Assembly: GCF_001939115.1 (NCBI RefSeq)
Contig: NZ_MQTZ01000051.1
Location: forward strand, 42,315 to 106,314
Reading direction: 5' to 3'
Length of the DNA stretch: 64,000 nt
Source of the DNA: Leptolyngbya sp. 'hensonii'
Lineage (GTDB): Bacteria > Cyanobacteriota > Cyanobacteriia > GCF-001939115
Position 1 is the stretch's first letter, and each line of letters begins with the position of its first letter. The translations under genes and the position numbers were made by a program. The notes beneath the pieces are model-generated. The model was not told where the DNA came from. It ran no database searches and was given only the letters and a program-made list of their open reading frames with translations. Shown here piece after piece: positions 1-10,571 of this stretch.

Positions 1-53
1 CGACGCTGGTCGGCAGGCTTACCCAGTTGGGGGACATTACAACGGTGACGCAT
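1..53 (-). CDS. rplQ: 50S ribosomal protein L17, N-terminal fragment
   Basis: The reverse strand from base 53 reads ATG and then encodes MRHRCNVPQLGKPADQR, the conserved N-terminus of bacterial L17, a large-subunit protein near the exit tunnel. Only the first 17-18 codons are present because the window ends here. It follows rpoA by 56 bases in the same direction, the normal alpha-operon order rpsM-rpsK-rpoA-rplQ. Confidence 0.9.
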   Translation of the reverse strand, partial: MRHRCNVPQLGKPADQR

Positions 54-109
54 AACTATTTCAGTAGAAAACGGTCAGTACTAAAGATATTGATCAACAA
101 TCCAGGGAA

Positions 110-1057
110 TCAGCTTCTGGATTTTTCCTGAGGTAGAGTAATACCCAACCTTACCTGCAGAGCTTCAATTACTTCCTCAGCAGATTTCTGCCCAAAATTT
201 TTGATCTCCAGCAAATCTTCCTGGGTATATTCCAACAAGTCAGCCACAGAGTTAATTTGAGCACGCTTTAGGCAGTTATAAGCTCGAACAGAGAGCTGTA
301 ACTCCTCAATTGGAATCTGACTCGTTGGATCTACTTCATCAATGATTTCACCGGGCGTGGGCTCGAAGGTAATATCCCTGAGAGGATTAAACAAATCGAC
401 CAAAATATTCGCAGCCTGACTCAGGGCTTCCTGAGGAGTCAGACTGCCATTGGTCCAGATCTCCATCGTTAGACGATCCTTCTCCAGAGCACCACCAATG
501 TGGGCGTCATCAACTCGATACTCTACTTTACGAACTGGCATAAAAATCGCATCGATCTGGAGAAAATCGATGGCAGAAGCATCGTCTCTACCCCGATCAA
601 TAGCTCGATATCCTCTCCCTTTCTCAATCCGGAACTCCATCTCCAAGGTAGCTCCAGGGGATAGAGTAGCAATATATTGATCAGGATTTACTAGCTCCAC
701 ATCCGAAGGCAAATCAAAATCAGCAGCCGTCGCTGTAGCAGGACCATGCACGAGCAGACGACCTAACTGAAGCTGAGAAGAGTGACTCTCCAGGACAATT
801 CCCTTCATATTCATCAGAATATCTAGGACATCCTCCCGGACTCCCGGAATTGTTGCGAATTCATGACTGACACCCGCAATACGGACGGCAGTAATAGCTG
901 CGCCTTCAAGATTGGACAGAAGAACACGCCGCAAAGCGTTACCTACAGTAATGCCCTGCCCCCGATCCAGATACTCAATCACAAATTTGCTGCGTTGACC
1001 CTGGTCTTTTTCGGTAACTGACTCTACGCATTCAACTTGAAACTGTATCACTGTCAA
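110..1057 (-). CDS. rpoA: DNA-directed RNA polymerase subunit alpha
   Basis: This 315-residue protein is the alpha subunit, whose dimer scaffolds assembly of beta and beta-prime. The N-terminal assembly domain carries GITVGNALRRVLLSNLEGAA (about 35-54). The C-terminal domain (about 245-305) has the helix-hairpin-helix segment with LKRAQINSVADLLEYTQEDL and the motif NFGQKSAEEV, used for UP-element and activator contacts. The length is standard for cyanobacteria. It starts at ATG 1057, 50 bases after rpsK, within the alpha operon. Confidence 0.98.
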   Translation of the reverse strand: MTVIQFQVECVESVTEKDQGQRSKFVIEYLDRGQGITVGNALRRVLLSNLEGAAITAVRIAGVSHEFATIPGVREDVLDILMNMKGIVLESHSSQLQLGRLLVHGPATATAADFDLPSDVELVNPDQYIATLSPGATLEMEFRIEKGRGYRAIDRGRDDASAIDFLQIDAIFMPVRKVEYRVDDAHIGGALEKDRLTMEIWTNGSLTPQEALSQAANILVDLFNPLRDITFEPTPGEIIDEVDPTSQIPIEELQLSVRAYNCLKRAQINSVADLLEYTQEDLLEIKNFGQKSAEEVIEALQVRLGITLPQEKSRS

Positions 1058-1107
1058 CCTCCTTACCCTCGCTCACGAGAAACTTACTCCTCGCTTTTTT
1101 GCCTACA

Positions 1108-1500
1108 TTAAACGCGACGCCGCTTCGGTGGGCGACAACCATTATGAGGAATGGGAGTAACATCTCGAATTAGCGTAATCTCAAGCCCAGCACCCTGCAA
1201 GGCTCTGATCGCAGTTTCTCGACCAGCCCCAGGACCACTGACCATGACTTCCACTTGACGCATTCCCTGATCGGCAGCACGGCGAGCAGCATTCTCAGCG
1301 GCTGTTTGAGCAGCAAAGGGGGTACCCTTCTTAGCTCCTTTAAAACCACTGGAACCTGCTGATGCCCAGGAAATAACCTCGCCTCCCGTATCAGTAATGG
1401 AAACGATCGTGTTGTTGAAGGTGGACTGAATATGAGCCACCCCACTCGGAACATGCCGTTTCTGCTTTCGTGTCGTTGTTTTCTTTGTCGGACGCGCCAT
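1108..1500 (-). CDS. rpsK: 30S ribosomal protein S11
   Basis: The protein has 130 residues. The basic N-terminus [15 protein letters not shown] is followed by the S11 core with [15 protein letters not shown] and the C-terminal signature [19 protein letters not shown]11 sits on the 30S platform and contacts the mRNA exit region and S18. It starts at ATG 1500, with AGAAGGGT just upstream as ribosome binding site. It lies between rpsM and rpoA with short spacers, consistent with a single transcript. Confidence 0.98.
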   Translation of the reverse strand: MARPTKKTTTRKQKRHVPSGVAHIQSTFNNTIVSITDTGGEVISWASAGSSGFKGAKKGTPFAAQTAAENAARRAADQGMRQVEVMVSGPGAGRETAIRALQGAGLEITLIRDVTPIPHNGCRPPKRRRV

Positions 1501-1539
1501 ACCCTTCTCTCATGATGTGCGTACAAATCGTCAGCAATG

Positions 1540-1923
1540 CTATTTCTTACTTGGAGCTTTCTTCTTACCGGCTACAGTGCGACGACCACCGCGGCGAGTA
1601 CGGGCATTTGTGCGAGTGCGCTGCCCCCGAACTGGCAATCCAAGACGATGACGCCGACCCCGATAAGTGCCAATATCCATCAGGCGCTTAATACTGAGGG
1701 ATTCCAGACGCCTCAAATCCCCTTCCACCTGGAAATTCGTTTCAACCGCTTCCCGCAAAGCCGTTACATCAGCATCAGAAAGGTCCTTAACCCGAGTATC
1801 GGGATTTACACCTGTCACTTCTAAGATTTGCTTGGACCGTGTTGGACCAATTCCATAAATGTAGGTCAAGCCAATCTCCACGCGCTTGTCGCGTGGAAGG
1901 TCTACCCCGGCAATTCTTGCCAC
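1540..1923 (-). CDS. rpsM: 30S ribosomal protein S13
   Basis: The protein has 127 residues and begins at a GTG codon (bases 1923-1921) preceded by GGGAGAAG. It opens with [20 protein letters not shown] and ends in the very basic tail typical of S13 ([17 protein letters not shown]). S13 is in the head of the small subunit and forms intersubunit bridges B1a/B1b. Its order after rpmJ and before rpsK is conserved. Confidence 0.98.
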   Translation of the reverse strand: MARIAGVDLPRDKRVEIGLTYIYGIGPTRSKQILEVTGVNPDTRVKDLSDADVTALREAVETNFQVEGDLRRLESLSIKRLMDIGTYRGRRHRLGLPVRGQRTRTNARTRRGGRRTVAGKKKAPSKK

Positions 1924-2003
1924 CTAACTTCTCCCCCAATCTTCAGACTAGATATGCATTGAACGAGTGACCAACAGCCATCAAGCATGATCACAACCGA
2001 ACT

Positions 2004-2117
2004 CTAACCCTGGCGCTGCTTGTGCTTGGGATTAGAACAGATCACCATAACCCGACCATGCCTACGAATGATGCGACATTTCTCACAGATTTTGCGAACA
2101 GAAGCTCGAACTTTCAT
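2004..2117 (-). CDS. rpmJ: 50S ribosomal protein L36
   Basis: This 37-residue reading frame is too short for most ORF cut-offs. The reverse strand from ATG 2117 gives [20 protein letters not shown] and continues to a TAG at 2004. Cys11, Cys14, Cys27 and His32 form the zinc-ribbon ligand set of the C+ (zinc-binding) form of L36. Position between infA and rpsM is the usual one. The 158 bases between infA and rpmJ contain no other gene that I can see. Confidence 0.96.
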   Translation of the reverse strand: MKVRASVRKICEKCRIIRRHGRVMVICSNPKHKQRQG

Positions 2118-2275
2118 TACCTTATCACCGGCGCACCATAACAAAATGTTTATTCTATCAGTCCTGCATACAACTTGTCAAGCGTCTTAAAAATCATCCC
2201 ATTTATTCAGAGATGCGAGCCAGCTCGCTCATATATTTTCTTTGAATAGCGCGCTTCTATAGGATGAATCAACTG

Positions 2276-2503
2276 TTACTTTTTATTTTTAAGCCGGTAG
2301 GTAATCCTACCTTTAGTTAAATCGTAAGGAGTCAACTCAACTTTCACCCGATCTCCAGGAAGAATCTTGATATAGTTACGCCGGATTTTGCCAGAAATGT
2401 GGGCAAGTACATTAAAACCATTATCCAGGTCAACACGGAACATCGCATTGGGCAGCGACTCTGTCACCGTACCTTCCATCTCAATCAAATCTTGTTTAGA
2501 CAA
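2276..2503 (-). CDS. infA: translation initiation factor IF-1
   Basis: This 75-residue protein is a single S1/OB-fold that binds the 30S A site during initiation. It reads [20 protein letters not shown] after the initiator and ends ITYRLKNKK. The initiation codon is TTG (2503-2501); no ATG or GTG in frame would keep the conserved N-terminus, and GGAG lies about 10 bases upstream. The start is therefore a weak codon for a translation factor. It sits between adk and rpmJ as in other cyanobacteria. Confidence 0.96.
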   Translation of the reverse strand: MSKQDLIEMEGTVTESLPNAMFRVDLDNGFNVLAHISGKIRRNYIKILPGDRVKVELTPYDLTKGRITYRLKNKK

Positions 2504-2634
2504 CTTATGACTCTCCTAACTCAACAGTTTCAAGATGCTACTCCTTTCAAGGCTCAAACAACAAATCAGACAATAGAGTAGTTACTCAATCCAATTTTTT
2601 ACCAGGCTAACAAATAGAAGCTCAAACCAGTTTT

Positions 2635-3189
2635 CTATAGATGAACTAATTTCTTCAGGTCAGCCGCAACTTCATCAGGAGATTGATTACCATCTATAGT
2701 TGCCAACTGGTGACGCCCCCGATAAAAGACAATTAGAGGTTCCGTTTGTTCTCGGTAAACGGCTAAACGCCGTCTAATCACATCCTCAGCATCATCTTTC
2801 CGCCCCCTAGCCAGAAGTCTGGTAACCAGGACTTCATCAGGAACTTCAAGATAGACTGCATTGTCATAGGATTGGCCCATATCCTCCAAAAGCTGATCCA
2901 GGAAATTAGCCTGGGCAACATTGCGAGGAAACCCATCTAGAATCCATCCGGCCTTTGCATCTGGCTGATTCAATCTTTCCCGGATAATTTCCAAAATTAG
3001 CTGATCGGGAACCAGTTCTCCTCGATCCATATAAGATTGAGCCTTAAGCCCAAGATGGGTACTCTGGGATACAGCATCTCTTAAAATTTCTCCCGTTGAC
3101 ACTTGAGGAATATTCAAGAGATGAGCAAGAAGTTGGGCCTGCGTTCCTTTGCCTGCACCCGGTGGCCCCAAAAAGATTAACCGTGCCAC
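2635..3189 (-). CDS. adk: adenylate kinase
   Basis: This enzyme interconverts ATP plus AMP and two ADP. The protein has 184 residues and is the short form: the P-loop [11 protein letters not shown] is at residues 8-18, the AMP-binding segment includes DGFPRN, and the LID is reduced to [18 protein letters not shown] without the zinc-type insertion. It starts with GTG at 3189, whose first base is the last base of the secY stop (TAGTG), so translational coupling to secY is likely. Confidence 0.97.
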   Translation of the reverse strand: MARLIFLGPPGAGKGTQAQLLAHLLNIPQVSTGEILRDAVSQSTHLGLKAQSYMDRGELVPDQLILEIIRERLNQPDAKAGWILDGFPRNVAQANFLDQLLEDMGQSYDNAVYLEVPDEVLVTRLLARGRKDDAEDVIRRRLAVYREQTEPLIVFYRGRHQLATIDGNQSPDEVAADLKKLVHL

Positions 3190-4523
3190 TACTGTTTCAC
3201 CATCCCTTCGTAGCGTTGAGAAATAACGTAAGTTTGAACCTGCTTTGCCGTATCGATCGCAACCCCTACAAGAATCAAAAGAGAAGTTGCTCCGAATCCC
3301 TGCTGGAAAGTCGTAACACGGGTTGCACCTTCAACAACTGTCGGGATAATCGCCACCAGACCCAGAAAAACGGCACCCAGGAAGGTCAAACGGTTCAAAA
3401 CTCGTTCAATATACTCAGTTGTTGCCCGACCAGGGCGAATTCCCGGAATACTAGCTCCCATCTTCTTCAGATTTTGAGCCAAATCCACAGGGTTAACAAT
3501 CAAAGAAGCATAAAAATAGCTAAAGAAGAGAATTAGCAAAAGATACAAGACATAGTAGAACCAGCCATTTGCCGCACCGGGGCTGAGATAATTGGCTACG
3601 AATTTAGAAAAAGCCTCATTCTTAATCACCTGAGTCGCCAGAGTGGCTGGAAGGATCAAAACTGCTGAAGCAAAAATAATTGGCATCACACCGCCCTGGT
3701 TCAATCGCAGAGGAAGGTAACTGTTCCGCTCCAGATAAGTCTTCCGGCCAACCTGGCGCCGGGCAGAGATAATTGGAATCCGGCGAATACCCTCCTGGAC
3801 AAATACAATGCCCACAATCATGGCAACGAAGGAAGCCAATAGAATAATCACACCACCTACAATGGCGTTATTTCCCTTCTCAGCATTGATTCGGGCATAC
3901 TCAATCGTCTGACCTAATGACTTTGGCAAACTAGAGACGATACTCAAAAAGATTAGGAGAGAGGCACCATTACCAATACCTCGCTCTGTCACAAGCTCAC
4001 CAATCCACATCACAAACATAGAGCCTGCTGTTAGAGCAACAACAATCTCAAACACAAAAGGTAGCCCAGGAACCTCAGCATAAGGTCTAACCCAGAGGGC
4101 AATGCCAATGCTTTGAACAATTGCCCAACCTAGAGCGACATAACGAGTAATTTGAGAAATCTTGCGTCTCCCAGCCTCCCCCTCTTCCTTCTGAAGCTTT
4201 TCCAGGGCTGGGAGCGCCGCTGTGAGAAGTTGAATAATAATAGAAGCATTAATGTATGGCAGAATACCCAGCGCAAATATACCTAGTGCTGTTAACCCAC
4301 CACCAGAAAAAATATCTAAAAAACCCAGCACTACATTATTTTGCTGCTGGATAAAAGAATTGAAGCTCTCCCGATTGATGCCAGGAATAGGCAGAAATAT
4401 ACCCAAACGAACTAAAATCAGCATGCCTACGGTCAGCAGAACCCTTCCTCTCAATCCTGCCGCCTGTGCCATTTGCGAAAAAGTTTCCTGAGCGGTCGGA
4501 GCTTTTTCCTGCCTATCAGCCAT
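3189..4523 (-). CDS. secY: preprotein translocase channel subunit SecY
   Basis: This is a 444-residue polytopic protein with about ten hydrophobic segments, the pore of the Sec translocon in the plasma and thylakoid membranes. Recognisable segments are [20 protein letters not shown] (first membrane helix), the plug-region residues after [20 protein letters not shown], and the cytosolic loop with [20 protein letters not shown]. It starts at ATG 4523, 154 bases after rplO, and overlaps adk by one base. Confidence 0.98.
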   Translation of the reverse strand: MADRQEKAPTAQETFSQMAQAAGLRGRVLLTVGMLILVRLGIFLPIPGINRESFNSFIQQQNNVVLGFLDIFSGGGLTALGIFALGILPYINASIIIQLLTAALPALEKLQKEEGEAGRRKISQITRYVALGWAIVQSIGIALWVRPYAEVPGLPFVFEIVVALTAGSMFVMWIGELVTERGIGNGASLLIFLSIVSSLPKSLGQTIEYARINAEKGNNAIVGGVIILLASFVAMIVGIVFVQEGIRRIPIISARRQVGRKTYLERNSYLPLRLNQGGVMPIIFASAVLILPATLATQVIKNEAFSKFVANYLSPGAANGWFYYVLYLLLILFFSYFYASLIVNPVDLAQNLKKMGASIPGIRPGRATTEYIERVLNRLTFLGAVFLGLVAIIPTVVEGATRVTTFQQGFGATSLLILVGVAIDTAKQVQTYVISQRYEGMVKQ

Positions 4524-4677
4524 ACCATAACCTCACTACTTAAAAGAGGAGTGAAAATGAAATTTTTTCAGCCTTGAAATTTTAGTTTCACCCACTGAAC
4601 TAGCAGAATAGGCACACAATCGTGCGCCTAAGTGCATTTGCTTAGTGATGATTTCATCATCATTCTATTATCGCTGA

Positions 4678-5124
4678 TCAGGTTACAACCTCGCAGCTAC
4701 CGCCAGCAGCCTCAATTTTCGATCGTGCACTTTCGGTAAAGCAAGCAGCTTGAACTTTTACAGGACACGTAAGTTCACCATGCCCCAATATCTTTAACGG
4801 CCCATCATTGGTTGTAATCAGACCTACCTCCATCAAAGACTCCAGGCTGACCTCCGTATTAGGTGGCAATGAAGCCAACTTCCCAACATTGATGATGGTG
4901 TACTCCTGGCGATTCACTTGGGGAAAGTGTTTTAACTTTGGAACGCGGCGATATAAAGGCATTTGGCCGCCTTCAAAACCAGGTCTGGTACTTCGTCCCG
5001 ATCGGGATTTCTGACCCCGCATACCAAACCCACCACTAGCCCCTTGGCCTGCAGAAATCCCGCGCCCAATACGCCGTTTTCTCCTGCGAGAACCGTCTTG
5101 AGGTAAAGCGTCTTGTAATCTCAT
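4678..5124 (-). CDS. rplO: 50S ribosomal protein L15
   Basis: The protein has 148 residues. The Gly/Arg-rich N-terminal extension ([20 protein letters not shown]) that threads into 23S rRNA is present, followed by the globular domain ending in GGSCEVVT. It directly follows rpsE with 18 bases between; there is no rpmD (L30) at this point, which is expected for cyanobacteria. The start is ATG 5124. Confidence 0.98.
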   Translation of the reverse strand: MRLQDALPQDGSRRRKRRIGRGISAGQGASGGFGMRGQKSRSGRSTRPGFEGGQMPLYRRVPKLKHFPQVNRQEYTIINVGKLASLPPNTEVSLESLMEVGLITTNDGPLKILGHGELTCPVKVQAACFTESARSKIEAAGGSCEVVT

Positions 5125-5142
5125 AGTTATTACCTAGACTGA

Positions 5143-5664
5143 CTATCCGTAAAGATTTTCCACTGGAATGCCCCTTTCTTCTGCTACCTCAGAGAAAGTT
5201 CTCAAAGTAGCAAGGGCATTAACTGCCGCTCTGGCATTGTTCAGAGGATTGCCAGAGCCTAACTGTTTAGCCAGAATATTGCGTACGCCAGCCAGTTCCA
5301 GTACAGTTCTTACTGCTCCCCCCGCAATTACCCCTGTTCCAGGAGCTGCGGGCCGCATCATCACCTTGGCCCCACCACCACTACTACTGACAGGGTGAGG
5401 AATAGAGTTGGCCTTAGTTAGGGGAACATCTACCACATGTTTCCTGCCATCAGCAACGCCCTTTTTCACCGCGCCAATAACATCGCTGGCTTTACCAACT
5501 CCAACGCCAACTTGACCTCGTTCATTGCCAACGATGACGATTGCCCGAAAGCTCAGCTTTTTGCCTCCTTTGACAACCTTGGTGACCCGACGGATCTGAA
5601 CCACTCGTTCCTGCCAGTCTGTCTCCTTTTCACGCGTTCGTTTTTCTTTGCGCCGGTTTGCCAT
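5143..5664 (-). CDS. rpsE: 30S ribosomal protein S5
   Basis: The protein has 173 residues. The N-terminal double-stranded-RNA-binding fold contains [20 protein letters not shown], and the C-terminal domain contains [21 protein letters not shown]5 helps line the mRNA entry tunnel and affects decoding accuracy. The extra charged N-terminus ([20 protein letters not shown]) is common in cyanobacterial S5. It is 36 bases downstream of rplR. Confidence 0.98.
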   Translation of the reverse strand: MANRRKEKRTREKETDWQERVVQIRRVTKVVKGGKKLSFRAIVIVGNERGQVGVGVGKASDVIGAVKKGVADGRKHVVDVPLTKANSIPHPVSSSGGGAKVMMRPAAPGTGVIAGGAVRTVLELAGVRNILAKQLGSGNPLNNARAAVNALATLRTFSEVAEERGIPVENLYG

Positions 5665-5700
5665 AGTCTATTCCTTATCCCTCAAATCCTGATCAATGGT

Positions 5701-6063
5701 TTAGAAGTTTAATCCTGACTCACGAGCAGCATCCGCCAGAGCCTGAATGCGACCATGGTACAGATTCCCTCCCCGATCAAAAACGACCTGTTGAATCCCC
5801 TTAGCCAGAGATCGTTGGGCAATAAGCTTGCCAACTTCTGCAGAAGCATCACGAGTCCCACCAGAGGCGAGCTTTGATTTCAATTCGGGTTCCAGAGTTG
5901 AGGCTGCAGCTAGGGTATGCTGACTCACATCATCGATAATCTGGGCATAAATGTGCTGTTGAGAACGGAAGATAGACAACCGAGGACGTTCTGGAGTGCC
6001 GGAAACACTGCGCCGGATACGGCTGTGCCTGCGACGGGTCGATTCCTTACGACTAAGCTTCAT
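5701..6063 (-). CDS. rplR: 50S ribosomal protein L18
   Basis: This 120-residue protein binds 5S rRNA in the central protuberance together with L5. It begins [18 protein letters not shown] and contains [20 protein letters not shown] and the C-terminal [20 protein letters not shown], all diagnostic of L18. The ATG at 6063 lies 2 bases after the rplF stop. Confidence 0.98.
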   Translation of the reverse strand: MKLSRKESTRRRHSRIRRSVSGTPERPRLSIFRSQQHIYAQIIDDVSQHTLAAASTLEPELKSKLASGGTRDASAEVGKLIAQRSLAKGIQQVVFDRGGNLYHGRIQALADAARESGLNF

Positions 6064-6065
6064 AG

Positions 6066-6605
6066 TTACTTCTTCCCTGACTTACCAGCCTTACGTCTGA
6101 CAACTTCACCTGCGTAACGGATACCCTTGCCCTTGTACACTTCAGGTGGACGAACGGCACGAATTTTTGCAGCTGTATTCCCAACAATTTCCTTGTCAAT
6201 GCCACTGATAATGACATTAGTATTGTTCTCAACTGCGACCTGAATTCCTTCAGGAGGCTCGATCTGAACCGGTATACTGTAGCCAACGTTAAGAACAAGA
6301 TTGCGCCCTTGGACCTGGGCTCGATAGCCAACACCCTGAATTTCAAGACGTCGCTGAAACCCCTGAGACACCCCCTCAACCATATTGGCTACCAGGGTAC
6401 GGCATAGTCCATGACGCTCTCGAGCAGGCCGGGATTCATCCCGACGCTTCACAACCAACGATGCATCTATCTGCTCAACCAGGACCTCAGCAGGTAAGAT
6501 GCGGGAAAGTTCACCTTTAGGCCCCTTAACCGAGACGTTCTGACCATCTATCGCAACGGTCACCTTAGCAGGAATAGGAATAACTCTCTTGCCAATTCGA
6601 GACAT
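6066..6605 (-). CDS. rplF: 50S ribosomal protein L6
   Basis: The protein has 179 residues when started at ATG 6605 ([20 protein letters not shown]), the universally conserved L6 N-terminus. The frame stays open 23 codons upstream, but that extension ([13 protein letters not shown]...) overlaps rpsH and has no family support. The C-terminal signature [20 protein letters not shown] is intact. L6 sits near the GTPase-associated centre. Confidence 0.97.
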   Translation of the reverse strand: MSRIGKRVIPIPAKVTVAIDGQNVSVKGPKGELSRILPAEVLVEQIDASLVVKRRDESRPARERHGLCRTLVANMVEGVSQGFQRRLEIQGVGYRAQVQGRNLVLNVGYSIPVQIEPPEGIQVAVENNTNVIISGIDKEIVGNTAAKIRAVRPPEVYKGKGIRYAGEVVRRKAGKSGKK

Positions 6606-6636
6606 ATTTACCTCGAAATCTAAAAATTCAAAACTT

Positions 6637-7038
6637 TTACCAAATGTAGCAGAGGACCTCACCGCCAACGCCATTACGCCTGGCGTCGCGATCGGTCATA
6701 ATGCCGCTGGAAGTGGAAATGATAGCAATTCCAATCCCACCGAGCACTTTCGGTAACTCCTTACGGTTGGAGTAAACCCGTAACCCCGGTTTACTGACCC
6801 GACGCAAACCTGTAATAATCGGCTGTCGATTTTTCCCCTTATATTTCAGGGAAATTTGCAAACGGCGCTTTACCCCTTCTCCAGTTTCCTGAAAGTCGGT
6901 AATAAAACCCTCACTCTTCAGCACTTCGGCAATGCTGTGAGTCAATCTAGTCGCCGGAACCTCAGTGGTTTGATGTCTTGCCAGATTCGCATTGCGAATG
7001 CGAGTTAGCATGTCTGCAATAGTGTCGTTAGCGGCCAT
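6637..7038 (-). CDS. rpsH: 30S ribosomal protein S8
   Basis: The protein has 133 residues. It begins [20 protein letters not shown] and ends with the S8 signature [20 protein letters not shown] followed by VLCYIW. S8 is a primary 16S rRNA binder in the platform and, in enteric bacteria, the autoregulator of the spc operon; regulation here is not shown by the sequence. rpsN (S14) is absent between rplE and rpsH, so S14 must be encoded elsewhere. Confidence 0.98.
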   Translation of the reverse strand: MAANDTIADMLTRIRNANLARHQTTEVPATRLTHSIAEVLKSEGFITDFQETGEGVKRRLQISLKYKGKNRQPIITGLRRVSKPGLRVYSNRKELPKVLGGIGIAIISTSSGIMTDRDARRNGVGGEVLCYIW

Positions 7039-7067
7039 AGTTCTCTCGACTTACGAAATCACCTCGT

Positions 7068-7607
7068 TTATTCCCGGAAAGGCATACCCATCTCTTTCAG
7101 TAAAGCGCGCCCTTCTTCATCCGCATCGGCAGTTGTGATAATCGAAATATCAAAACCGCGAATCTGATCAATCCCGTCATAATCTATTTCCGGGAAAATT
7201 AGCTGCTCTCTGATGCCGAGGGTATAGTTACCGCGACCATCAAAACTCTTAGGACTAATGCCACGAAAATCTCGGATGCGCGGTAAAGCCAGGTTAATCA
7301 ATCGTTCCAGGAAAGCGTACATGCGGTCAGAACGTAATGTCACCATTACCCCTACAGGCATTCCCTGACGGATCTTGAAGCCAGCGATCGCTTTCTTAGC
7401 TCGAGTAACTACTGGCTTTTGACCAGTAATCAAAGCAATTTCATTAATCGATGCTTCCAAGGCCTTAGCATTCTGAGATGCCTCTCCCAAACCACGGTTT
7501 ACCGTAACTTTGACAAGTTTTGGCACCTGATGGATGTTTGTATACTTGAATTGCTCCATTAATTTTGGAACAATCTTTTCCTGGTAAGTTGTCTTCAGTC
7601 CTGCCAT
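7068..7607 (-). CDS. rplE: 50S ribosomal protein L5
   Basis: The protein has 179 residues. The segments [38 protein letters not shown] and the C-terminal [20 protein letters not shown] identify L5, which binds 5S rRNA and contacts the P-site tRNA. It starts at ATG 7607, with a 76-base spacer from rplX that contains no further gene. Confidence 0.98.
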   Translation of the reverse strand: MAGLKTTYQEKIVPKLMEQFKYTNIHQVPKLVKVTVNRGLGEASQNAKALEASINEIALITGQKPVVTRAKKAIAGFKIRQGMPVGVMVTLRSDRMYAFLERLINLALPRIRDFRGISPKSFDGRGNYTLGIREQLIFPEIDYDGIDQIRGFDISIITTADADEEGRALLKEMGMPFRE

Positions 7608-7683
7608 AGTTTTTATCCTCTGAATCCCTGGGCTTTGTCAGGGATGAAATTTGACTCCTCAGATTTGAGTTTTGAATTCAAAC

Positions 7684-8040
7684 CTATTTTTTATCGATGA
7701 CTTCGCCAGTCTTTTTCAACATTCGGACTTTGCGCCCTGTGTCATCAAAGGTGTAGCAAATGCGGCTAGCCACTTTCTGCTTGACAGAATAAAGCATCAC
7801 CTTAGAGCTATGGATCGGAGCCTCTTGGGTGACAATCTGGCCTGATTCCCCATCCTGCTGGGGCTTAACATGCTTTGTTCGCATATTGACACCCTTAACA
7901 ATTACCTGGCTCAGCTTGGGAAATGTTCGCAGAATTTCGCCAACCTTGCCCTTGTCCTTACCAGAGATCACCTGAACAGTATCTCCTGTCTTAACATGTA
8001 GCCGGTATTGCACCGCCTTATCCTGAGCCTTAACAGCCAT
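7684..8040 (-). CDS. rplX: 50S ribosomal protein L24
   Basis: The protein has 118 residues from ATG 8040 ([20 protein letters not shown]). One codon upstream is an in-frame GTG, but the ATG fits better and overlaps the rplN stop by one base (TGATG), implying coupling. The KOW motif [16 protein letters not shown] is at about 20-35. L24 initiates 50S assembly by binding the 5' end of 23S rRNA. Confidence 0.96.
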   Translation of the reverse strand: MAVKAQDKAVQYRLHVKTGDTVQVISGKDKGKVGEILRTFPKLSQVIVKGVNMRTKHVKPQQDGESGQIVTQEAPIHSSKVMLYSVKQKVASRICYTFDDTGRKVRMLKKTGEVIDKK

Positions 8041-8405
8041 CACAGTACCTCCGGAGCCAGAGAAACAATCTTAGTAAAGTTCTTGTCTCGCAGTTCCCGA
8101 GCAACAGGGCCAAAGACTCTAGTCCCCCTGGGATTACCATCAGCATTAATGATCACAGCAGCATTGTCATCAAAACGAATACTCATGCCACTGTCTCGAC
8201 GTAAGCCTTTGCGAGTTCGCACGACCACTGCTCGAACAACATCGGATTTTTTAACCGCCATGTTAGGAATGGCATCTTTGACAACTGCAATAATGACATC
8301 ACCAACACCGGCATAACGACGGTTGCCGCCTAAAACCCGAATACACATCAGCTTTCGAGCGCCACTGTTATCAGCCACATTGAGATAGGTTTCCTGCTGA
8401 ATCAT
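8040..8405 (-). CDS. rplN: 50S ribosomal protein L14
   Basis: This 121-residue protein matches the family length. It starts [20 protein letters not shown] and contains the L14 signature [14 protein letters not shown], ending [19 protein letters not shown]14 forms the intersubunit bridge B8 and is the docking surface of the silencing factor RsfS. It is 10 bases after rpsQ. Confidence 0.98.
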   Translation of the reverse strand: MIQQETYLNVADNSGARKLMCIRVLGGNRRYAGVGDVIIAVVKDAIPNMAVKKSDVVRAVVVRTRKGLRRDSGMSIRFDDNAAVIINADGNPRGTRVFGPVARELRDKNFTKIVSLAPEVL

Positions 8406-8415
8406 ATCTACTTCC

Positions 8416-8673
8416 TCACGCTTTAGGATTTTGAGTATTGCTGAGGATATCGGCTACGATCCAGCGCTTCGTGCGGCTAAGAGGTCGAGTTTCGCGAATT
8501 CTCACACGATCTCCAATACGACACTGGTTTTCCTCATCATGAGCTTTATAGCGTTTGGTACGGACCATAATTTTGCCGTACTTGGGATGGGGTGAGCGGT
8601 TTTCAATCGCGACCACCACCGTCTTATCCATCTTGTTGCTAACAACCAAACCAACACGTTCTTTGACTGCCAT
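8416..8673 (-). CDS. rpsQ: 30S ribosomal protein S17
   Basis: The protein has 85 residues with an OB-fold. [20 protein letters not shown] and [18 protein letters not shown] are the S17 signatures. It is a primary 16S rRNA-binding protein needed early in 30S assembly. It starts at ATG 8673, 7 bases after the rpmC stop. Confidence 0.98.
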   Translation of the reverse strand: MAVKERVGLVVSNKMDKTVVVAIENRSPHPKYGKIMVRTKRYKAHDEENQCRIGDRVRIRETRPLSRTKRWIVADILSNTQNPKA

Positions 8674-8680
8674 AGTTCAC

Positions 8681-8914
8681 CTACTCTTGCTCCGCTCCTG
8701 ACTGTGCCGTAGAGCTTGCACTCAGGCGCTCCTGCTCAACAGTCATCAATTGTGCTAGCCGATGCCGGGCATGTTTAAACTGATGGGATTTTTCTAACTG
8801 ACGAGTTGCTTTCTGCATCCGCAGTTCGAATAACTCGCGCTTCACGACGAGGATCTGCTCCTTCAGGTCGTCATCACTCAATTTTCGAGCATCTTCAATC
8901 TTCGGTAGGGGCAT
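8681..8914 (-). CDS. rpmC: 50S ribosomal protein L29
   Basis: The protein has 77 residues from ATG 8914 ([20 protein letters not shown]). The frame is open for 11 more codons upstream but that part lies inside rplP and is not L29-like. The core [20 protein letters not shown] is characteristic. The start overlaps the 3' end of rplP by 20 bases. L29 lies at the tunnel exit near L23. Confidence 0.94.
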   Translation of the reverse strand: MPLPKIEDARKLSDDDLKEQILVVKRELFELRMQKATRQLEKSHQFKHARHRLAQLMTVEQERLSASSTAQSGAEQE

Positions 8915-9341
8915 CCTGCACCTCCTGGGTCTGCGATTCACGAACAATAAACTTGGTCTTAATGGGCAGCTTGTATTGTGCTAACCGCATTGCCTCTCGG
9001 GCAGTAGCTTCTGGCACGCCAGCAATTTCAAAAAGTATGCGTCCAGGCTTAACAACGGCAACCCAAAATTCCGGGTTCCCTTTACCGGAACCCATCCGGG
9101 TTTCGGCAGGTCTCATCGTCACTGGCTTATCTGGAAAAATTCTGATCCAGATCTGGCCTCCTCGGCGGATGTAGCGGGTCATCGCACGACGGCTCGCTTC
9201 AATTTGACGGGCAGTGATCCAGCAAGGCTCCATGGCCTGAAGGGCAAACTCACCAAAACTAATGGTGTTTCCCCTAGTCGCTTGACCGCGCATCCGTCCA
9301 CGCTGCTGCTTACGAAATTTAGTTCTTCTCGGACTTAACAT
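8895..9341 (-). CDS. rplP: 50S ribosomal protein L16
   Basis: The protein has 148 residues. [20 protein letters not shown] and the loop with [20 protein letters not shown] identify L16, located at the A-site side of the central protuberance. The C-terminal tail (about 135-148, [12 protein letters not shown]) extends a little past the usual end because rpmC begins inside it. The 78-base spacer to rpsC is the longest within this part of the cluster. Confidence 0.97.
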   Translation of the reverse strand: MLSPRRTKFRKQQRGRMRGQATRGNTISFGEFALQAMEPCWITARQIEASRRAMTRYIRRGGQIWIRIFPDKPVTMRPAETRMGSGKGNPEFWVAVVKPGRILFEIAGVPEATAREAMRLAQYKLPIKTKFIVRESQTQEVQDAPTED

Positions 9342-9419
9342 AACTCAGTACCTTGGAAATTCAGGAATCTGCGGTCTGGAACAGGAATTGAAATCAAGTG
9401 ATTTACCATTCCTCGTCCG

Positions 9420-10151
9420 TTATCCTTCATTAGAACGATCTTCAAACTGAGGACGACGACGCTGTTGCCGACGACGCGGCTGAGCTTCTCTAACAGTTGG
9501 GGTCTCTTCCTGCCCAGGCAGAATCTCACCCTTGAAGACCCAAACCTTGATTCCCAGAACACCGTAGACGGTTTGTGCTGTCTTATAGGAATAATCAATA
9601 TCGGCCCGCAGGGTATGGAGGGGTACTCGCCCTTCCCGAGTCCACTCAGTACGGGCAATTTCAGCTCCATTCAGGCGACCACTTACCTGCACTTTAATTC
9701 CCTGAATACCCGCTCGTTGGGCTCGCTGAATAGCCTGACGAACAACTCGACGGAAAGAAACTCGTCGTTCTAGTTGCTGAGCAATATATTCAGCAATGAG
9801 AGAGGCATCAGCGTCCACACGGGCGACTTCTACAACATTGATTCGAATTTGACGGTCAGAGCTACCCAGAACATCCTGCAGCCCCACTCGCAAACTCTCA
9901 ATCCCTGCACCGCCACGACCAACAACCACGCCAGGACGAGCAGTACGAACTTCTAGATCAATCTGGTCAGCCTTACGCTCAATTCGCACTTCAGAGATAC
10001 CTGCATTACTCAGATTCTTCTGAACGAACTTGCGAATCTTAAAGTCTTCCCTTAAAACCTCAGAATATCGCCTGGGTTCAGCAAACCAACGGGAGCGATG
10101 TTCTTGCGTTGTCCCCAGCCGAAAACCAACTGGATGAATCTTCTGTCCCAT
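9420..10151 (-). CDS. rpsC: 30S ribosomal protein S3
   Basis: The protein has 243 residues. It starts [13 protein letters not shown], has the KH domain with [20 protein letters not shown] (GRGG loop) and the C-terminal domain with [21 protein letters not shown]3 lines the mRNA entry channel. The tail ([20 protein letters not shown]) is Arg/Gln rich. ATG at 10151 overlaps the rplV stop by one base (TAATG). Confidence 0.98.
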   Translation of the reverse strand: MGQKIHPVGFRLGTTQEHRSRWFAEPRRYSEVLREDFKIRKFVQKNLSNAGISEVRIERKADQIDLEVRTARPGVVVGRGGAGIESLRVGLQDVLGSSDRQIRINVVEVARVDADASLIAEYIAQQLERRVSFRRVVRQAIQRAQRAGIQGIKVQVSGRLNGAEIARTEWTREGRVPLHTLRADIDYSYKTAQTVYGVLGIKVWVFKGEILPGQEETPTVREAQPRRRQQRRRPQFEDRSNEG

Positions 10152-10510
10152 TACTCTTCCTCGTTCTGACTAACAGCCACGGTGATATGGCAAGTTGGCT
10201 TGCGAATTTGATAAGCCCGCCCCTGAGCCCTTGGCCTAAATCGTTTCAAACTAGGCCCCTGATCAGCATAGGCTGTCGTCACAGTTAACCTGGTTGGATC
10301 GAGGCCAACATTATGTTCAGCATTGGCTACCGCCGATCGCAGAACTTTCAGCACGGGTTCACAGGCCCGATACGGCATAAACTCCAGGATAATCAGGGCC
10401 TCCCGATAGGAACGCCCTCGAATCTGATCCAGTACCCGCCGTACCTTATGGGGGGACATGCGAATATATCGGGCAACTGCTTTTACTTCTTCTGAACTAC
10501 TAACAGCCAT
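10151..10510 (-). CDS. rplV: 50S ribosomal protein L22
   Basis: The protein has 119 residues from ATG 10510 ([20 protein letters not shown]). An upstream in-frame extension of 16 codons ([12 protein letters not shown]...) lacks family support. The beta-hairpin that reaches into the exit tunnel is present ([20 protein letters not shown]). AGGAGAAACAG upstream of ATG 10510 supplies the ribosome binding site. Confidence 0.96.
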   Translation of the reverse strand: MAVSSSEEVKAVARYIRMSPHKVRRVLDQIRGRSYREALIILEFMPYRACEPVLKVLRSAVANAEHNVGLDPTRLTVTTAYADQGPSLKRFRPRAQGRAYQIRKPTCHITVAVSQNEEE

Positions 10511-10571
10511 CTGTTTCTCCTTACATCTGGCGATCAGCGAATGCCTATTCGCGACCAAACCTTAAACCACT

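Noticed and set aside
5125..5142. Missing rpmD (L30) as a deletion
   Set aside because: Only 18 bases separate rpsE and rplO, but cyanobacteria normally lack L30, so this is ordinary.
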